Notes: a model not told the origin generated them from the sequence alone. Counted from the first letter of the stretch, positions 21,617-34,210 are shown. The stretch is DNA of 64,000 bases from Mercurialis annua (GCF_937616625.2 NC_065572.1:55043653-55107652); one strand, 5' to 3'. A program made the numbers and translations.

Positions 21617-23430
21617 ATGGAAGATACTGACCCAGTCATTAAACATGTAATTTTTCCTATAACATCTGGTGGAGGAGTACGAGTTGATGGTTCTACCGGA
21701 ATTAATGGTTAAACTATAGATGTCTCACTCTGAAAGGACAATACATTCCTGCCAAAGGTTTCCACCAGAATGGGTAGTAATCTGGCCTCTGGAAGTAAAA
21801 CTAATGCAGAGCACTCTTTCGGTTTATCTGACAACCCAACCGGGAGACCATTTTACAAGTCAACATAGCTTTATGTTGGACCCATATTTGGAACTAATCA
21901 ATCCTCATACATCACTCTACCATCACAGATACCATAGAGTTTCTATGCAATGTTTCTTAGGAACCTATAAACTTAAACTTTCCACCCTCGTCCTCAACCA
22001 TAACCACATAAGAACCAATCCTGAACTATACGGAACCACTGCTACCCCCTCTCTCATGTTTAGGAGTATTTGAAATACCTTAGCCGATAAATGGCTTCGG
22101 TATAACATGTACATCGAATCATTTTTTCCCAGACGACACAACCTCCAACTAGAGTTACACTGCTCCTACGGGATCAACACCGCGTCCTACAACAGTCACA
22201 CAACCTAATGGAGATCCCTAGAGAGTACATAGTGAGGGGTATGATGGAAATGGAACGGTATCGCTGTCTAATACAACCCTATCTCCGCGTGCATCGGGGG
22301 CAAATCTAGTGACAGGATCCTAAAAAACCAAACGCGCAGATCAACCATATCGAAACCTAACAAGGAAGGAAGTAGAAGAGAGCGTTCATAGCTCTAAGGC
22401 AGATTCTGCCTGGAAAAAGAACCTTAACAAAGATATCTCAAAACAAGTGTGAACTGTGTTGGAAAAATAGAGAGTAAATCTTGATGCGAAATTCACAAGT
22501 CTATTAAGGCTTTGTTCACCCCTTTCCTAGGCTATCAGAGATGATCCTTTCCCATCTTCTTATAAAATTCCACCTCCAAATAACTACTATGGAAAAACTG
22601 ACCCACATACACATTTGGTTTATTTTCAGGTGACTATGGGGGTACAAAGTCTTTCAGATGCCTCTATCTATAAGATCTTCCCTACCAATTTGAAAGGACA
22701 AGCCTAGAAATCGTACCAAATTCTCAAATAAGGCTCAATCAACAACTTTGATTGTCTGGCGATAGCCTTTCTAACCCACTTTGCCCCGAGTATATAAAGG
22801 AGAAAGAAATCAAACGATCTAAAGAAATGTTTCTGAAAGCCTGGAGAAAGTCTGAAGGAATTTGTAAAGATGTTTAATGAGGTAGCCATCATGGTAGAAG
22901 ACCTAAATGATGATACAACCATTGATGCAGTGAAAGACAATACCACAATGCCAGTTTTCAAGGATTGTTTGATAACTATTCATGTGCAAAATTATACAGA
23001 TCTTATGAAGAGAGCTTAGAAATACATTAATCTTAATGAGAAAGGCAACATAAGTTCAGCAGCGAATCAACAAAATTCTAATTTAGGAAAACAAGAAATA
23101 TTGTTTAATGCATGATCAGGGAAGGAATTCCAAGACAAACTATGGAGGAGACTGTCCCGATTATAGGACAGAGAGAAGGATAGAAGAATGACCTTTCATA
23201 CCTCTAAATACATTGAAAAGCCCGCTATTACAACTCACATGCTCAACATGGGCATGATACTGAAGAGCGCGGAAATCTTAATAGAGAAATTGGCAAAATG
23301 GTCAATGTTGGAAGGCTTAAAAAATATATGGCATCCCCACCGGCTTACCAACATCAGAAACCCACCAATACAGGAATGGGAAATAGTCCTAACTAGGATT
23401 TCCAATCCCCGATAAAAAGACAACATGCCT
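21617..23430 (+). pseudogene. Tat-2 gag remains
   Basis: A start-like ATGGAAGATACTGACCC at 21617 follows the degenerate primer site. From 22540 the plus strand translates, across stops, to sequence parallel to intact Tat-3 Gag: PFPSSYKIPPPNNYYGKTDP, then KIFPTNLKGQA, FLTHFAPSI, KPGESLKEFVKMFNEVA and LNDDTTIDAVKDNTTMPVF. These align with Tat-3 PFPLNYKTPQLDDYNGTGDP, KLFPTTLKGPA, FRTHFAPSI, KPGESLQSYIGRFNAEA and LNDDTVIDAMKDNTTMMAF. Several stop codons (in KGQA*KSY, APSI*RRK and others) and shifts make it non-functional. The zinc-knuckle part is not recognisable. Confidence 0.85.
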
Positions 23431-23437
23431 CAAGTGT

Positions 23438-24170
23438 TATTCATACGATTGCAAGAGGAATCCCGAATGCGGAATATAAGAAAGGAAAGAAAAGGAAGCC
23501 TAGAATGGTCTTGGAAATAGATGAGGGAATACAATTACTGGAGATAAGTTTTGGCCCCAACGATAGAGCATGCATTGAACACCCACATTAAGTTGCCTTG
23601 GTCACCTTGGCCAAGGTCGGAACATTCTGATTAAAAAGAATGCTGGTGGACGAAGCAAGTTTGGTCAAACTCATGACCTTGACGGCTTATCTAAGCCTTG
23701 GAGGAATCAAAATCAGTCTAAAGACTGTTAGCATACCACTAGTGGGACTTGAAGGAACACCGGTAACACTAGAAGGAGCAGCGAAAATTAACCTGGAATT
23801 GGGTGAGGAAATCATAACTATGAATGGAAAAGAAGGAACTTTAAAGGAACCAACACATAAATTAAAAACTCTCTTTATGATTGTTGATATGCCCTTGGCA
23901 TATAATGCCATTCTTGGAAGGCCCATGATATACAGCACAGGGGTGATTACTTGCATTCGCTATCTTGTGATGAAAATTCCATCTGAGAAAGGTGTTGTGA
24001 TAGTATGAGGAGATCAATTGGTAGCCAAATGATGCTACCTGATTTAAACTGGAAATTTGACTGAACCTGAGGAAGCCAATATAGAAGAAATGGAACTGCA
24101 AAAGGTGGATACACCAGAACATTGGGGTATCAGTATGGGCAAAACCAAAAAAAAAACTCTTGTAAGTCTC
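23438..24170 (+). pseudogene. Tat-2 protease and start of pol
   Basis: The plus strand translates to IARGIPNAEYKKGKKRK, parallel to IAGGMADPEYKRGRRKR at the start of Tat-3 Pol. After two stops comes an open frame (23640-24008) with LVDEASLVKLMTLTAY in place of LVDEGSSVNLITKQAY, then PLVGLEGTPV and LFMIVDMPLAYNAILGRPM, which is nearly identical to Tat-3. The aspartate of the protease site is kept but the following glycine is lost. Sequence stays recognisable to about 24170 and then ends. RT, RNase H and integrase are missing, so pol was deleted down to its first quarter. Confidence 0.85.
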
Positions 24171-24330
24171 ACGAGACACCAACATATTATCTGCACTTTC
24201 ATCAAAGTCTTTATATTTCAATCAAAGAATATGGATTACAATGACTCCACGAGAATTATACTCCAACCAATATTATGAATTGAAAACTCAATTATATAGA
24301 AAAACAATCACATACAAATAATAAAATGGA

Positions 24331-24352
24331 CAATGAACGTAAGCGGCGTAAG
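24331..24352 (+). repeat. Left stub of the 30-bp array
   Basis: GAACGTAAGCGGCGTAAG matches the unit of the 30-bp array at 27020 and directly precedes solo LTR B. It shows that the LTR inserted near the left edge of the array. The last five bases are one copy of the target duplication GTAAG. Confidence 0.65.
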
Positions 24353-27019
24353 TGTAATAACCCCAAAATTTTAAAAATAAGAAAATGGTGCCACGAGTCC
24401 TAAAATTTCCAATTTGGATCAAGTATCGGAGTTGGACACCGACATAAGAATTTTTAAGAATATGTCAAGGAATAATAATAATAATAATTTAAAAGAGAAA
24501 TTATTATTATTAAGAATAAGTAAGGACTTGTCGGAAAAAGGATTTCCGAAGTCGTTTTGATAATTAAGTACGTCGGAATGGCAAGTAAGTTAGATTGGAT
24601 ATTTAACTTACTAAATGAGTTAAGGAAGCATAAGTGAGGGGCCTAGTGAGTTTCTTTTCCTATCTTACATAATTAAGATAAAAAAATAAGAGATTTTGAA
24701 AGAGAAAAGAAAAAGGAAAAGCTTTCCTTTTCTCTTCTCCTTATGTGTGACTTCCATCTTCCATGGCAAGATGGATTCTTCTCCAAAAGCTATGATTTTT
24801 GAAGCAAATCAATTCTACTCCTCAAGGTAATCAAGGTAAGGATGTTAATTAGGGATTTGTTTGGTTGAGTTTGATGAATTTTGAAAAAAAAACTAGGGTT
24901 CTTAGACCAAATTGGGGATTTGTTGTGTATGATATTGATAGGTGTTTTTAAGCTTGAATTGAAGTAGAATTGATGATGATTCTTGATGATAGGAGTGTTC
25001 GGAAATGATCAATCTTAAAAGTAAGGGATTTTCTGAACTTTGATGCTTTGAGTATTATGAAGTTGATATTAAATTGAGTTATGTATTTGGTTTGGAGATA
25101 AAGAATCATGATGTGTGTTTGAGTTAGCATCAATGGTATTATAAACTGGTAAGAAAATTGCCATAAATGGTTGATGATTGGTTTGGCCTTTATGCTATGT
25201 ATATGACAAGAGATAAATTGATGATTTAGGATCTGATTTTGAGTTATATAAACTGAATATAAGTGAATTAGAATGATTTTGGATTAGTTAAAGGTTGTAT
25301 GAAAAGTTTGTGTTGTTGCTGAAATTTGGCACTACAGAACAGCCCTGTTGCAAGGCTTATATCTCGGGTTATATAGCTCCAAATTAAGTTCCGTTTGTTG
25401 ATACGGAAATTTAAGGGTGTTGGATAAATATGTCTAAGTATAAGTTTCTGGAGATTCTACCTCTATGGTTCCCAAATAAAGCAGAACATTCTTTTACGCA
25501 TAACAGTTCTACGATTTGTGGACAGCTCAAGTCTTTAACTTATGGGCTAGTTTTCGATACCTTCAGGTGCAAGGCTGAGTCTGAGACCTAAACGAAAGTC
25601 TAAGAGGACATTCTGAATTTTAAGAATGTCGGTTTTGTTTAGAGGTCAAACTATTTTACAGCTAGCAATCATAAGCGATTACGAGGACAAATATTCGACA
25701 AAACATAATACAAACATAAGTAATAACATTATGAACTTAGGTTTAAAATAATAAACCTAATCAACATAAAAGATGTATTAAATCACATATCAACACAGAA
25801 ATAGGAACATGTCAGGGTTAGACGCGATAATATGATAGGTTGTGTGTAAGGTTGATTCTCGAGTCTATGTGATTATCGAGTTAGATCTTAACCCGATATC
25901 TATTTGATGCTTGTGCTAGGTACGACAAGTTGACCTATTAGCAGACAAGGAGTTCCGGGAGCTTACGCTATTATGAGTAAAGAATTGGAATAGCAAGTTG
26001 TGAGTACATTATGTGCTTGTTTACATTTTGTGTATTTGAACGCATTTCTTTTGAGCTATATGTTATATAAAATGCATAGCATCATTTACAAATGATTGCT
26101 TGTTTTGAAATACATGCATCACGATTAGAAACCAGTATAGACTGATGAAACAACTACCTATTGGGTGTCAATAGGTTGTGTGATCACCAGTTGTGTCTAG
26201 ATATGAACCTGTGTCTAACAGTGTGTAAGTGTTAAGTCAGGAGGCGATAGTGATTCGCTCAGCCTGGATACCTGAACTTAACGGGTAACCCTGAGGCGAC
26301 AGTGATACGCTCGCGGCCCCAGATACCCTATACAAAATTAAGGCGGTGGTTATTTACTCCCAGCCTTCCTGTATTTTCTTGTACGTAAGTACGAACCAAA
26401 CCATACCTTGGTTATCTTGTAGGGTTTCATCTGGAATGCTTATACATGGATGCATAGGTTTGGATGGTTTACACATTGTTTAAATGTTTAAATACTTATT
26501 TTTAAACTAATGAACTCACTCAGTTTTGACTGACCCCCAACAGTGTTTGGTACATGTGTCTAGTTTTGGAAAACAAGACTTCTATTCTTGTTCCAGAAAT
26601 CTGAAGTATGTAAAGAATCAGTAGTGTTGTAGTAGGGTCAAGTCCTAGTATATGTGGATGTTTGTAATATGGTTTCTGTGTGTAAACTTTGATGCATATG
26701 TAAGTTTGTATTTCCGCTGTAAAACCGTTTGTTTTTGTGTTTGAACGGGCTATACTTGGATATAAGACATCGCATGGCAAGACCCAAGTTCCTATGATAT
26801 GTTTTCAGGTTTTGAAATCCACGTTCTTAAATGTTAAATTTTGAGAAGCCTTTAAGAAAATGATTTGCTTATGCACGGATACGTGCACTTATGTTGGAGT
26901 TTGAAAATGATTGTTTTGCGAAAATATTTATACGTGTTTTTAAGGGCTTGCTACAGGTTTTGGAACAACCATTCCCATTCCCTAGCGCCGGTCGCGGCTC
27001 GTGATTTTGGGTCGTGACA
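24353..27019 (+). mobile_element. Chromoviral solo LTR B (2667 bp)
   Basis: Starts TGTAATAACCCC and ends GGGTCGTGACA, with perfect 5-bp flanking repeats GTAAG (24348-24352, 27020-27024). No internal region, primer site or polypurine tract is attached, so it is a solo LTR left by recombination. Features: two donor-like sites AAGGTAA and AAGGTAAGG at 24824-24841, the hairpin at 26157-26175, subrepeats GAGGCGATAGTGATTCGCTC and GAGGCGACAGTGATACGCTC (near 26240 and 26290), the CTCACTCAG...CTGACCCCC block at 26515-26537, and the end block CCCTAGCGCCGGTCGCGG. Related to LTRs A, C, D and E. Confidence 0.9.
26157..26175 (+). repeat. Conserved LTR hairpin, copy B
   Basis: CCTATTGGGTGTCAATAGG, identical to copy A, followed by TTGTGTGATCACCAGT. 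Confidence 0.75.
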
Positions 27020-28060
27020 GTAAGCCTAGCATTGGAAGCGTAAGTGGGATAAGCCCGACATTGGAAGTGTAAAAGGCGTAAGCCTGGCATTGGAAGCGTA
27101 AGTGGCGTGAGCTATCCACTGTAAGAGGCATAATCCCAGAATTGGAAGCATACGTGGCATAAGTCCGACATTGGAAGATTAAGTGATGTAAGCGCAGCAT
27201 TGGAAGCGTAAGAGGCATAAGCCCGAAATTGGAAGCGTAAGTGGTGTGATCCCGACATTGGAAGCGTAAGAGGCGTCAGCCCCACATTGGAACCGTAAGT
27301 GGAATAAGCCCGGTATTGGAAGCGTAAGTGGCGTCAGCCCGTCATAAGAAGCATAAGTGGAGTAAGCCCGGTATTGGAAGCATTAGTGACGTGAGACTGG
27401 CATTAGAAGAGTAAGTGGCATCAGCCCAACATTGAAAGTTTAAAAGGCGTCAACCCGGCATTCCAAGTGTAATTGGCGTAAGCCCGTCATCGGAAGCTTA
27501 AGTGGAATAAGCTCGACATTGGAAGGGTAAGAGGCATAAGCCCAGCATTGGAAGCATAAATGGCGTAAGCCCAGCATTGTAAGCGTAAGAGGCGTAAGCC
27601 CGACATTGGAAGCGTAAGTGGCGTAAGCCCGGCATTTGAAGCGTAAGATGCATAAACCCGACGTTGGAAGCGTAAGTTGCATTAACCCGGCATTGGAAGC
27701 GTAAGTGGCCTAAGCCCGGCATTGGAAGTGTAAGTGGTGTAAGCTTGACATTAGAAGCGTAAGTGGCGTAAGCCCCATGTTATAAGCCTAAGAGGCATAA
27801 GCCCATCATTAGAAGCATAAGTGCTATAAGCCCGAAATTGGAAGCAGAAATGGTGTAAGCCTGACATAGAAAGAGAAAGTGGCATAAGCCCAGGATTGGA
27901 AGTATAAATGGCATAAACTCGAGATAGAAAACACAAATGGCGTAAGCATAACATAGACAGCGTAAGTGGATTGAGCCCGAAAATATAAACATAAATTGCG
28001 CAAGCCCGCATTACAATTAAAAGAGCATAAGCTCGACGTGGTAATAGCCCAACTGAATAG
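27020..28060 (+). repeat. 30-bp tandem array of Tat-2
   Basis: About 35 copies of a 30-bp unit, consensus close to TAAGCCCGACATTGGAAGCG plus TAAGTGGCG. Copies diverge more towards the right end. Because 30 is a multiple of three, all frames stay open over long stretches and give repetitive minus-strand peptides such as LRFQCRAYATYASNVG; I treat these as artefacts. The array lies between the pol remnant and the antisense gene of Tat-2, as the 45-bp array does in Tat-3. Confidence 0.9.
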
Positions 28061-28425
28061 TAACATCAACAGAAACACTGCCTTGGAAGTGTAAAGGTTT
28101 AAACCTAACTTTCGGTAATATTAAAGGAATAGGTTATCAACCTTGCACACTACCAATATGAAGTGAAAACAAAGAGACTTTAATCTCCGAAAATACAGGG
28201 AAATATCTGAGAAAGCAAATAAGGCGCAAGCTCGAGGAAAGAATCACATAGGAACAAACAGAAAATTTGCACCATCAAGTTGTGAAAATACAAAAAAGAA
28301 TACACCATACAATCAATAGGGGCGAAGAAACCTCAATGAGGCTACCCCAACCTACAAACTATTCAAACATTGTACAAACAAAATAAAATATTATGACAAT
28401 TGTTCGGTGAAGGAAAATATAATCA
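28061..28425. other. Non-coding spacer of Tat-2
   Basis: Sequence between the 30-bp array and the stop codon of the antisense gene. No gene or repeat unit recognised; corresponds in position to 46516-46735 of Tat-3. Confidence 0.45.
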
Positions 28426-29715
28426 CTACACATTACTAGAGTCCCTCACACCAGTAGAGGACTCTCCCACATTGGTAACACCTTCTGTGGTTGAACTCAC
28501 CAAATTAATATTCACAGTAGCAACATTTTTCACTGAAGGACCACCTGACTCTGAATTTACAGCCTAAGGGGAATCATTGGAAATAATGTTTGCATTGCGA
28601 GGCCTACTCACCATAACATCCTTTTTAGTATCATCCTCGGTTGCACTATCACCCAGCAACATATCTGAAGGGTCAATAAACTGACTACATGTCTTTAGTT
28701 GGCTCTCAGTCTCCACTATAACCAAAGTATCATCACCCTCACCATCATCAAAATCAACTTCTTCATTTACCACCTCTTTCAATAGAATAGCGGCTCGAGC
28801 GACATTAGCCTTCTCTGCTCTAATACGCTATCACCAACCACTTTGACATTAAAATAAAAGCTAAAACATCAACATCATGCCCCAAGTGGTCATGAGCAAA
28901 CTTATACATATCCTTTTAGATACCATCTAGAATATCATAGAATTCATTGTACATATGTTCCTCAACCACACTCTCTTTAACCATAAGAGCTATTTCCATA
29001 TCTTCCTTAAAGCGTTGTCTTATGGAAGTCACATCCCTGGGATGAGAATAGCCATTATTACGCACCTTGGTCTCTATATCTTGTAATTTTTTTGTGGACT
29101 CAGCTCTAATGGAATTCTTCTCAGTCATATACTAACTCAACTGGGATTGCAAACTCTCAACCTCTTGAACCAAAGAAGCTAGAGTCGTCTCCAACTGCTT
29201 ATACTTGACCTCGATAGAGGAAAGATCAGTAGTGGCACTCATAGTAATTTTTTCTTGCTCTTCTAAACCAACCCTCAGTTGGGCCACTTCTTTCTCCAAA
29301 AGAGAATTCTCACTTTTCAAGGAATTAATCATAACTTTGCCACCCTTATAACGTTGGTGGGTATCACCTTGGAACAAGTAAGCATTATAGCCAAGAACAA
29401 CAGCCTGGAAATTGAATGGAAATCATCAAGGAAATAATTAATCATTAAAAGAAATCATGAGGAATCAAACAAAGAATTACCTACAAACTCAGCCAAAAGG
29501 CAACAACAACATAATCATTGTTCTTTATGACATGTAATAAATGCCTCATTAGCATTGAAGTGGGATATTTTAGCCACTTCACCAATAAAAATAATGTTAT
29601 TAAGAGTGGGAATATGGGATGTTATCCTAAACTGAACTTCTTCTATACTCAAATCCCTTACAGGAACAGCTGGTCTTGCACTAAGAGAAATTGCCACTTC
29701 AGAAGGGGCAGGTAA
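28426..29715 (-). pseudogene. Tat-2 antisense gene remains (coiled-coil exons)
   Basis: The minus strand, opposite to Tat-2 gag, holds consecutive coding pieces. First comes a segment ending TCHKEQ (29697-29515). A non-coding gap follows with GTAATTC and TTTCCAG at its ends (about 29481 to 29405), fitting a spliced intron. Then comes the heptad-rich stretch KVMINSLKSENSLLEKEVAQ to EVESLQSQLS (29377-29132), then MTEKNSIRAESTKKLQD, and an acidic tail ending in SSNV and a stop at 28426. Three internal stops and a shift break it. Coiled-coil content, acidic serine-rich C-terminus, position and intron match exons 2-3 of the Tat-3 antisense gene. The part matching exon 1 is gone: chromoviral pol begins at 29716. 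Confidence 0.75.
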
Positions 29716-32360
29716 TTACCAAGGATTTATCGCCATTATACGCGATGTGGAAAAGAAAGGTGGAGAGGTACAGAATGTACCAGTGGTGTCGGAATATCCA
29801 GACATTTTTTCAGAAGAATTGCTTGGATTACCACCAGATCAAGAGATAGGGTTTTGTATAGAGTTGGCTCCTAATACAAAACTGATATCTATACCCCCAT
29901 ATCGGATGGCACCAGCAGAGTTGAAAGAACTTAAGGATCAACTAGAAGATTTGCTTGATTGTGTATTCATCAGACCGAGTGTATCGCCATGGAGTGCACT
30001 GGTGTTGTTTGTTAAGAAGAAGGATGGATCACTTCGACTCTATATAGACTATAGAAAACTTAACAATGTGACGATCAAGAATAAGTACCCATTACCTGGA
30101 ACTGACGATTTATTCGACCAATTACAAGGACCGAAGTACTTTTCCAAGATTTTCCTAAGGTCAAGTTATCATCAGTTGAAGATTCAAGATGATGATATTT
30201 CGAGAACTGCTTTTAGGACTCGTTAGGGACATTACGAGTTCCTAGTTATGTCATTTGGATTGATAAATGCACCACCCTCTTTTATGGGCTTGATGAATAG
30301 AGTGTTTACACCATTTTTTTGATAAGTTTGTGATCATCTTCATCGACGATATTTTGATCTACTCGCATACGGAGGAAGAGCACTGCATCATTTGCGGTTA
30401 GTACTTCAAGTGTTGAGAGAACATCAGCCTTACGTGAAGTTCTCCAAATCCGAGTTTTGGTTAAAAGAAGTGGCGTTTTGGGGACATGTTGTGTCTCAAA
30501 GTGGAATTATGGTCGACACAAAGAAGATTGAAGCTGTTACAAAATGGAAAGACCTAATTCAGTTACAGAGATCCGTAGTTTCCTCAGTTTAGCAGGATAC
30601 TACAAGCGATTTTTGCAAGACTTTTCGAATATTTCTGCACCATTGACGAAGCTAACTCAAAAGAACGCTAAATTTGACATGACAGATAAGTGTGAAGCCA
30701 ATTTTTTGAAAATGAAGGAGTGCTTAACAACAACACCAGTGTTAATATTACCAGAAGGTACAGAAGATTTTATCTTATATTGTTATGCGTCGAGAGTTGG
30801 ATTAGGATGCGTTTTGATGTAGCATGGTCGAGTGATAGCTTATGCTTCTCGACGGTTTAAGAAACATGAAGTGCATTATCCAACTCATGATTTGGAACTA
30901 ACGACAGCGATTTTTGCTCTGAAGATATGGAGACATTATTTGTACGGTGCGACATGTGAGATGTTCACGGATCATAAGAGTCTAAAGTATATCTTTGATC
31001 AACGTGAATTAAACCTCATACATAGGAGATGGTTAGAGTTGCTGAAAGACTACAATTGTGCTATTCAGTACCATACAGGAAAAGCCAACATAGTGGCGGA
31101 TGCTTTGAGCAGAAAGTCTGCAGGAAGCCTCGCGCATATTACCACAATATGGCAAAGACCATTGGTTAAAGAGATTCATACTCTATTTAGCCAAGGTGTT
31201 AAGTTTGAAGTTTCAAACCTTGGCAATCTTTTGGCATAATTGAGTATTCTACCAACGTTGATTGATCGAATTAAAGAATTTCAAGCGGATGACCCTCAAT
31301 TGAAGCGCCTGATAGATGAAGTCCAAGAAGGAAAGTGTCAGGACTTAAACATTATCAACAGAGCGTTGAGACATGGCACTAGGCTGTGTGTGCCATATGT
31401 AGAAGAGTTAAGACAGAAGATCGTGAAGGAAACCTATGGATCAATGTATAGTGTTCATCCAGGATCAACAAAGATGTATCGTGATATCAAAGAGACGTAT
31501 TGGTGGAGTGGAATGAAGAGATACCATAGCAATTCATGTTGGAAGATCAACGACCATATGGTTTTCTTCAGCCTTTACCCATTCTAGAGTTGAAGTGGGA
31601 GAGAATCACGATGGATTTTGTGTTCAGTTTGCCTAGGATGCATAGAGGTTTTGATGATTGTGGATCATCTAACGAAGTCAATACACTTCATCCCTATTAA
31701 GATATTGTTACGGCAAAATTGGCACAAGTGTATAATGACAAGATTGTTAGTTTACACGGAGTTCTTGTGTCAATTATTTCTGACAGAGGTTCATTGTTTA
31801 CCTCAAGATTCTGGAAGAGTTTACAAGAGGCTCTAGGAATGCAACTAGATTTTAGTACAATTTTCCATCCTCAGACAGATGGTCAGTCTGAAAGGACAAT
31901 TCAGAAGTTAGAAGATATGTTGCGTTTGTGTGTACTGAATTTTAGAGGTAGCTGGGACATGTATTTACCCTTAGTGGAGTTTTCTTACAACAATAGCTAG
32001 CATTCCAGCATTGAGATGACCTATTATGAAGTTTTATATGGACGCAAGTGTAGATCCCCTATTTGTTGGGAAAAAGTTGGAGAAAGAAAGGTGACGGGAG
32101 CAGGCATCATATAGATTACTTCCGAGAAGGTACAATAGATTAGACAACGTCTAGTACAGCTTTCAGTAGACAAAAAAATTAGGCGGACCCTAAGAGAAAA
32201 GATGTGGAATTTCAAGTTGGAGATTTTGTATTTCTTAAGGTGTCACCTATGAAAGGTGAATTTCTCTTTGGAAAGAGAGGGAAGTTATCTCCAAGATATG
32301 TTGGTCCATACCAAATTGTAGAACGAGTGGGAAAAGTTGCGTATAAGCAAGATCCATTTT
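29716..32360 (+). pseudogene. Del/Tekay-like chromovirus pol remains (RT, RNase H, integrase)
   Basis: The plus strand gives, with stops and shifts, [15 protein letters not shown] and [16 protein letters not shown] (RT start), [39 protein letters not shown] and FIDDILIYS (the YVDD-type site), then [10 protein letters not shown]. RNase H follows with [26 protein letters not shown] and [10 protein letters not shown]. Integrase has [29 protein letters not shown] and [20 protein letters not shown], and the tail GKRGKLSPRYVGPYQIVERVG. Frame breaks fall near 30226, 30345, 30592, 30822, 31239, 31587 and 32000. The 5' part (gag, protease) and the chromodomain are missing. The domain set and motifs are those of the Del/Tekay branch of chromoviruses. 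Confidence 0.9.
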
Positions 32361-32389
32361 GAAAATTATTATTCATACGAACGAGTGTG

Positions 32390-34210
32390 AGAGGGACTAA
32401 GTAAGAGTTAGGAAAATCAATATAAAATAAAGCATAGGTCTCGTGCTAAAAAAATTTACGCCAATGTCCGCTAAATACTTTTAGTATTTATCGTTAAAGT
32501 TTCGTAAATTTTTGAGACTGTTTTAAAATTTGCACGCGGACATTAATTAAGAAATTGAGTTAAAGTACGAGATTCAGCTGCTTAAGCTAAATGGTAATTT
32601 AGCAAAAGAATAAATATGCTTAAGTGGAAACCAATTTCCTTCACTTTGTTCATCTCTTCATCAACATCATCGTTTCAAGGCTAGGGTTAGCATTTTCGAT
32701 CTGTTTTTTATGTTTCTTGCTTGGAATCTTTTGTAATTCAATGGGTTATAAAGGTAAGCTACTTGGTTTTCAATTCGGTTGGATGAATTTGGATATATTT
32801 TTATGTAAAGGTTAGGGTTTTAAGAGTATCGTATCATTTTATTGTTTTTGGATTGGATTTAGCGTTTTGAATGTTCTTTTGGGTTGATACGTTTGCTAAT
32901 TTTGTTCCCATAGCGGAAATTCGAGTTGGAGTAGGTCAGTTTTGGCCCGGGGTGAGAAACCCGGGGCTGTGTGTTCCACGACAGAGTTGTGTGGGCGCAC
33001 AACCGTGCTATGCGGGCGAATAGTCTTTGTTGAGCGCATAATGTGTTCTGACTGTGCGACCGCACATCAATTTTTTTGGCATTTCTTCAATGTTTTCGAC
33101 TCGTATTCATATCACGCACTCGAGGTTGATTTGAATAGATTTTAAGAATGTTTCGGAATAAGGAAAGAATAGGGCTTTGGAAAGTATGTCGAGAGTAATA
33201 CGACTCAAATTTGAGGAGTTATGTTTTATGTTATGTCTTTGTCTTGTGTCTAGAGTTGTCTCTAGAATAGGGTTCTTACTTGAGTTTTGTTTTATTGTGT
33301 GGATCCATAATAGATCCGACAAGGTAACCACCAGCTGGACCTGGAGCTCAGGGAGCTTAATCGGAGTTGCTTTGCTTTTTCTATTTTCGGAAAGCATTAT
33401 CTGTGAGTTTATATGTTTATTTTTAGTATTTAAAAGTGCATTGTTTTAATCGCAAATGTTTTATATAAAATGCATATGATGTTTGAAACTAATATAGATC
33501 CAATGAAACATGTCTTCCTATTGGGCGGTAATAGGGCTGCATGATCACCAGTATCGCTCTAAGTTCTTATGATTATGTTGTGAAATGGAAAAAAGTATTA
33601 CGCATGATAGATACGAGGTTAACTCGGTGGAATTATCTCGGGACCCCTATCTAGTGAGTTAACTCGGTTGAATTATCTCGGGACTCACAACTTGGGAATA
33701 ATCGATGATAGCAGTTAACTCGGTTGAGTTATCCACATGGATCGATTTGATTTGATTCGATATGAAATGGCTATGATGAGAAATGGAATACAAGGTATAG
33801 ATTTGGGATTAGGGTTTCAATCAGGATCTGTATTCGGCTGCATATGAATGAAATATTTACATCACTTATTTTATATTTTATAAATGCTTATTAGTAAACT
33901 ATATGAACTCACTCAGTATAACTGACCCGTGGATTTCAACCATTTTAGGTACATAGTGTTTTGAAGTGACAGATTTCTGCTTTGTTCCATAAGTCTGTAT
34001 TTTTGAAATATTCAAAGAAACAGTACTTTACTCCATAACGCTATAGTAGTCTGTAGATGTCAGACCTGATATGATAGTTTTTGTATCAAACGGTTTTCAC
34101 ATGCTTTACAACCGTTTAATTGTTATGCCGCTTATATATGTTTGAAATTGGTTTATATGTTATGGTTTGTATGTTTGAAACATGGCAATGCATGATACGT
34201 GGTATCGTTT
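32390..34210 (+). repeat. Chromoviral 3' LTR C (partial)
   Basis: Follows the pol remains in the same direction. It has a donor-like AAAGGTAAGCT at 32750-32760, palindromic pieces at 32946-33003, the hairpin at 33517-33535, subrepeats TTAACTCGGTTGAATTATC at about 33612-33740 and the GAACTCACTCAG...CTGACCC block near 33903-33928. Neither the TG start nor the TCGTGACA end is visible, so both edges are approximate. Confidence 0.65.
33517..33535 (+). repeat. Conserved LTR hairpin, copy C
   Basis: CCTATTGGGCGGTAATAGG: arms as in copies A and B with one mismatch (TAATAGG for CAATAGG); followed by GCTGCATGATCACCAGT. Confidence 0.65.

Noticed and set aside
27440..28078. Minus-strand open frames with repeated LRFQCRAYATYASNVG-like peptides
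   Set aside because: They come from the 30-bp array. A period divisible by three keeps all frames open, and the peptides drift with the DNA unit.
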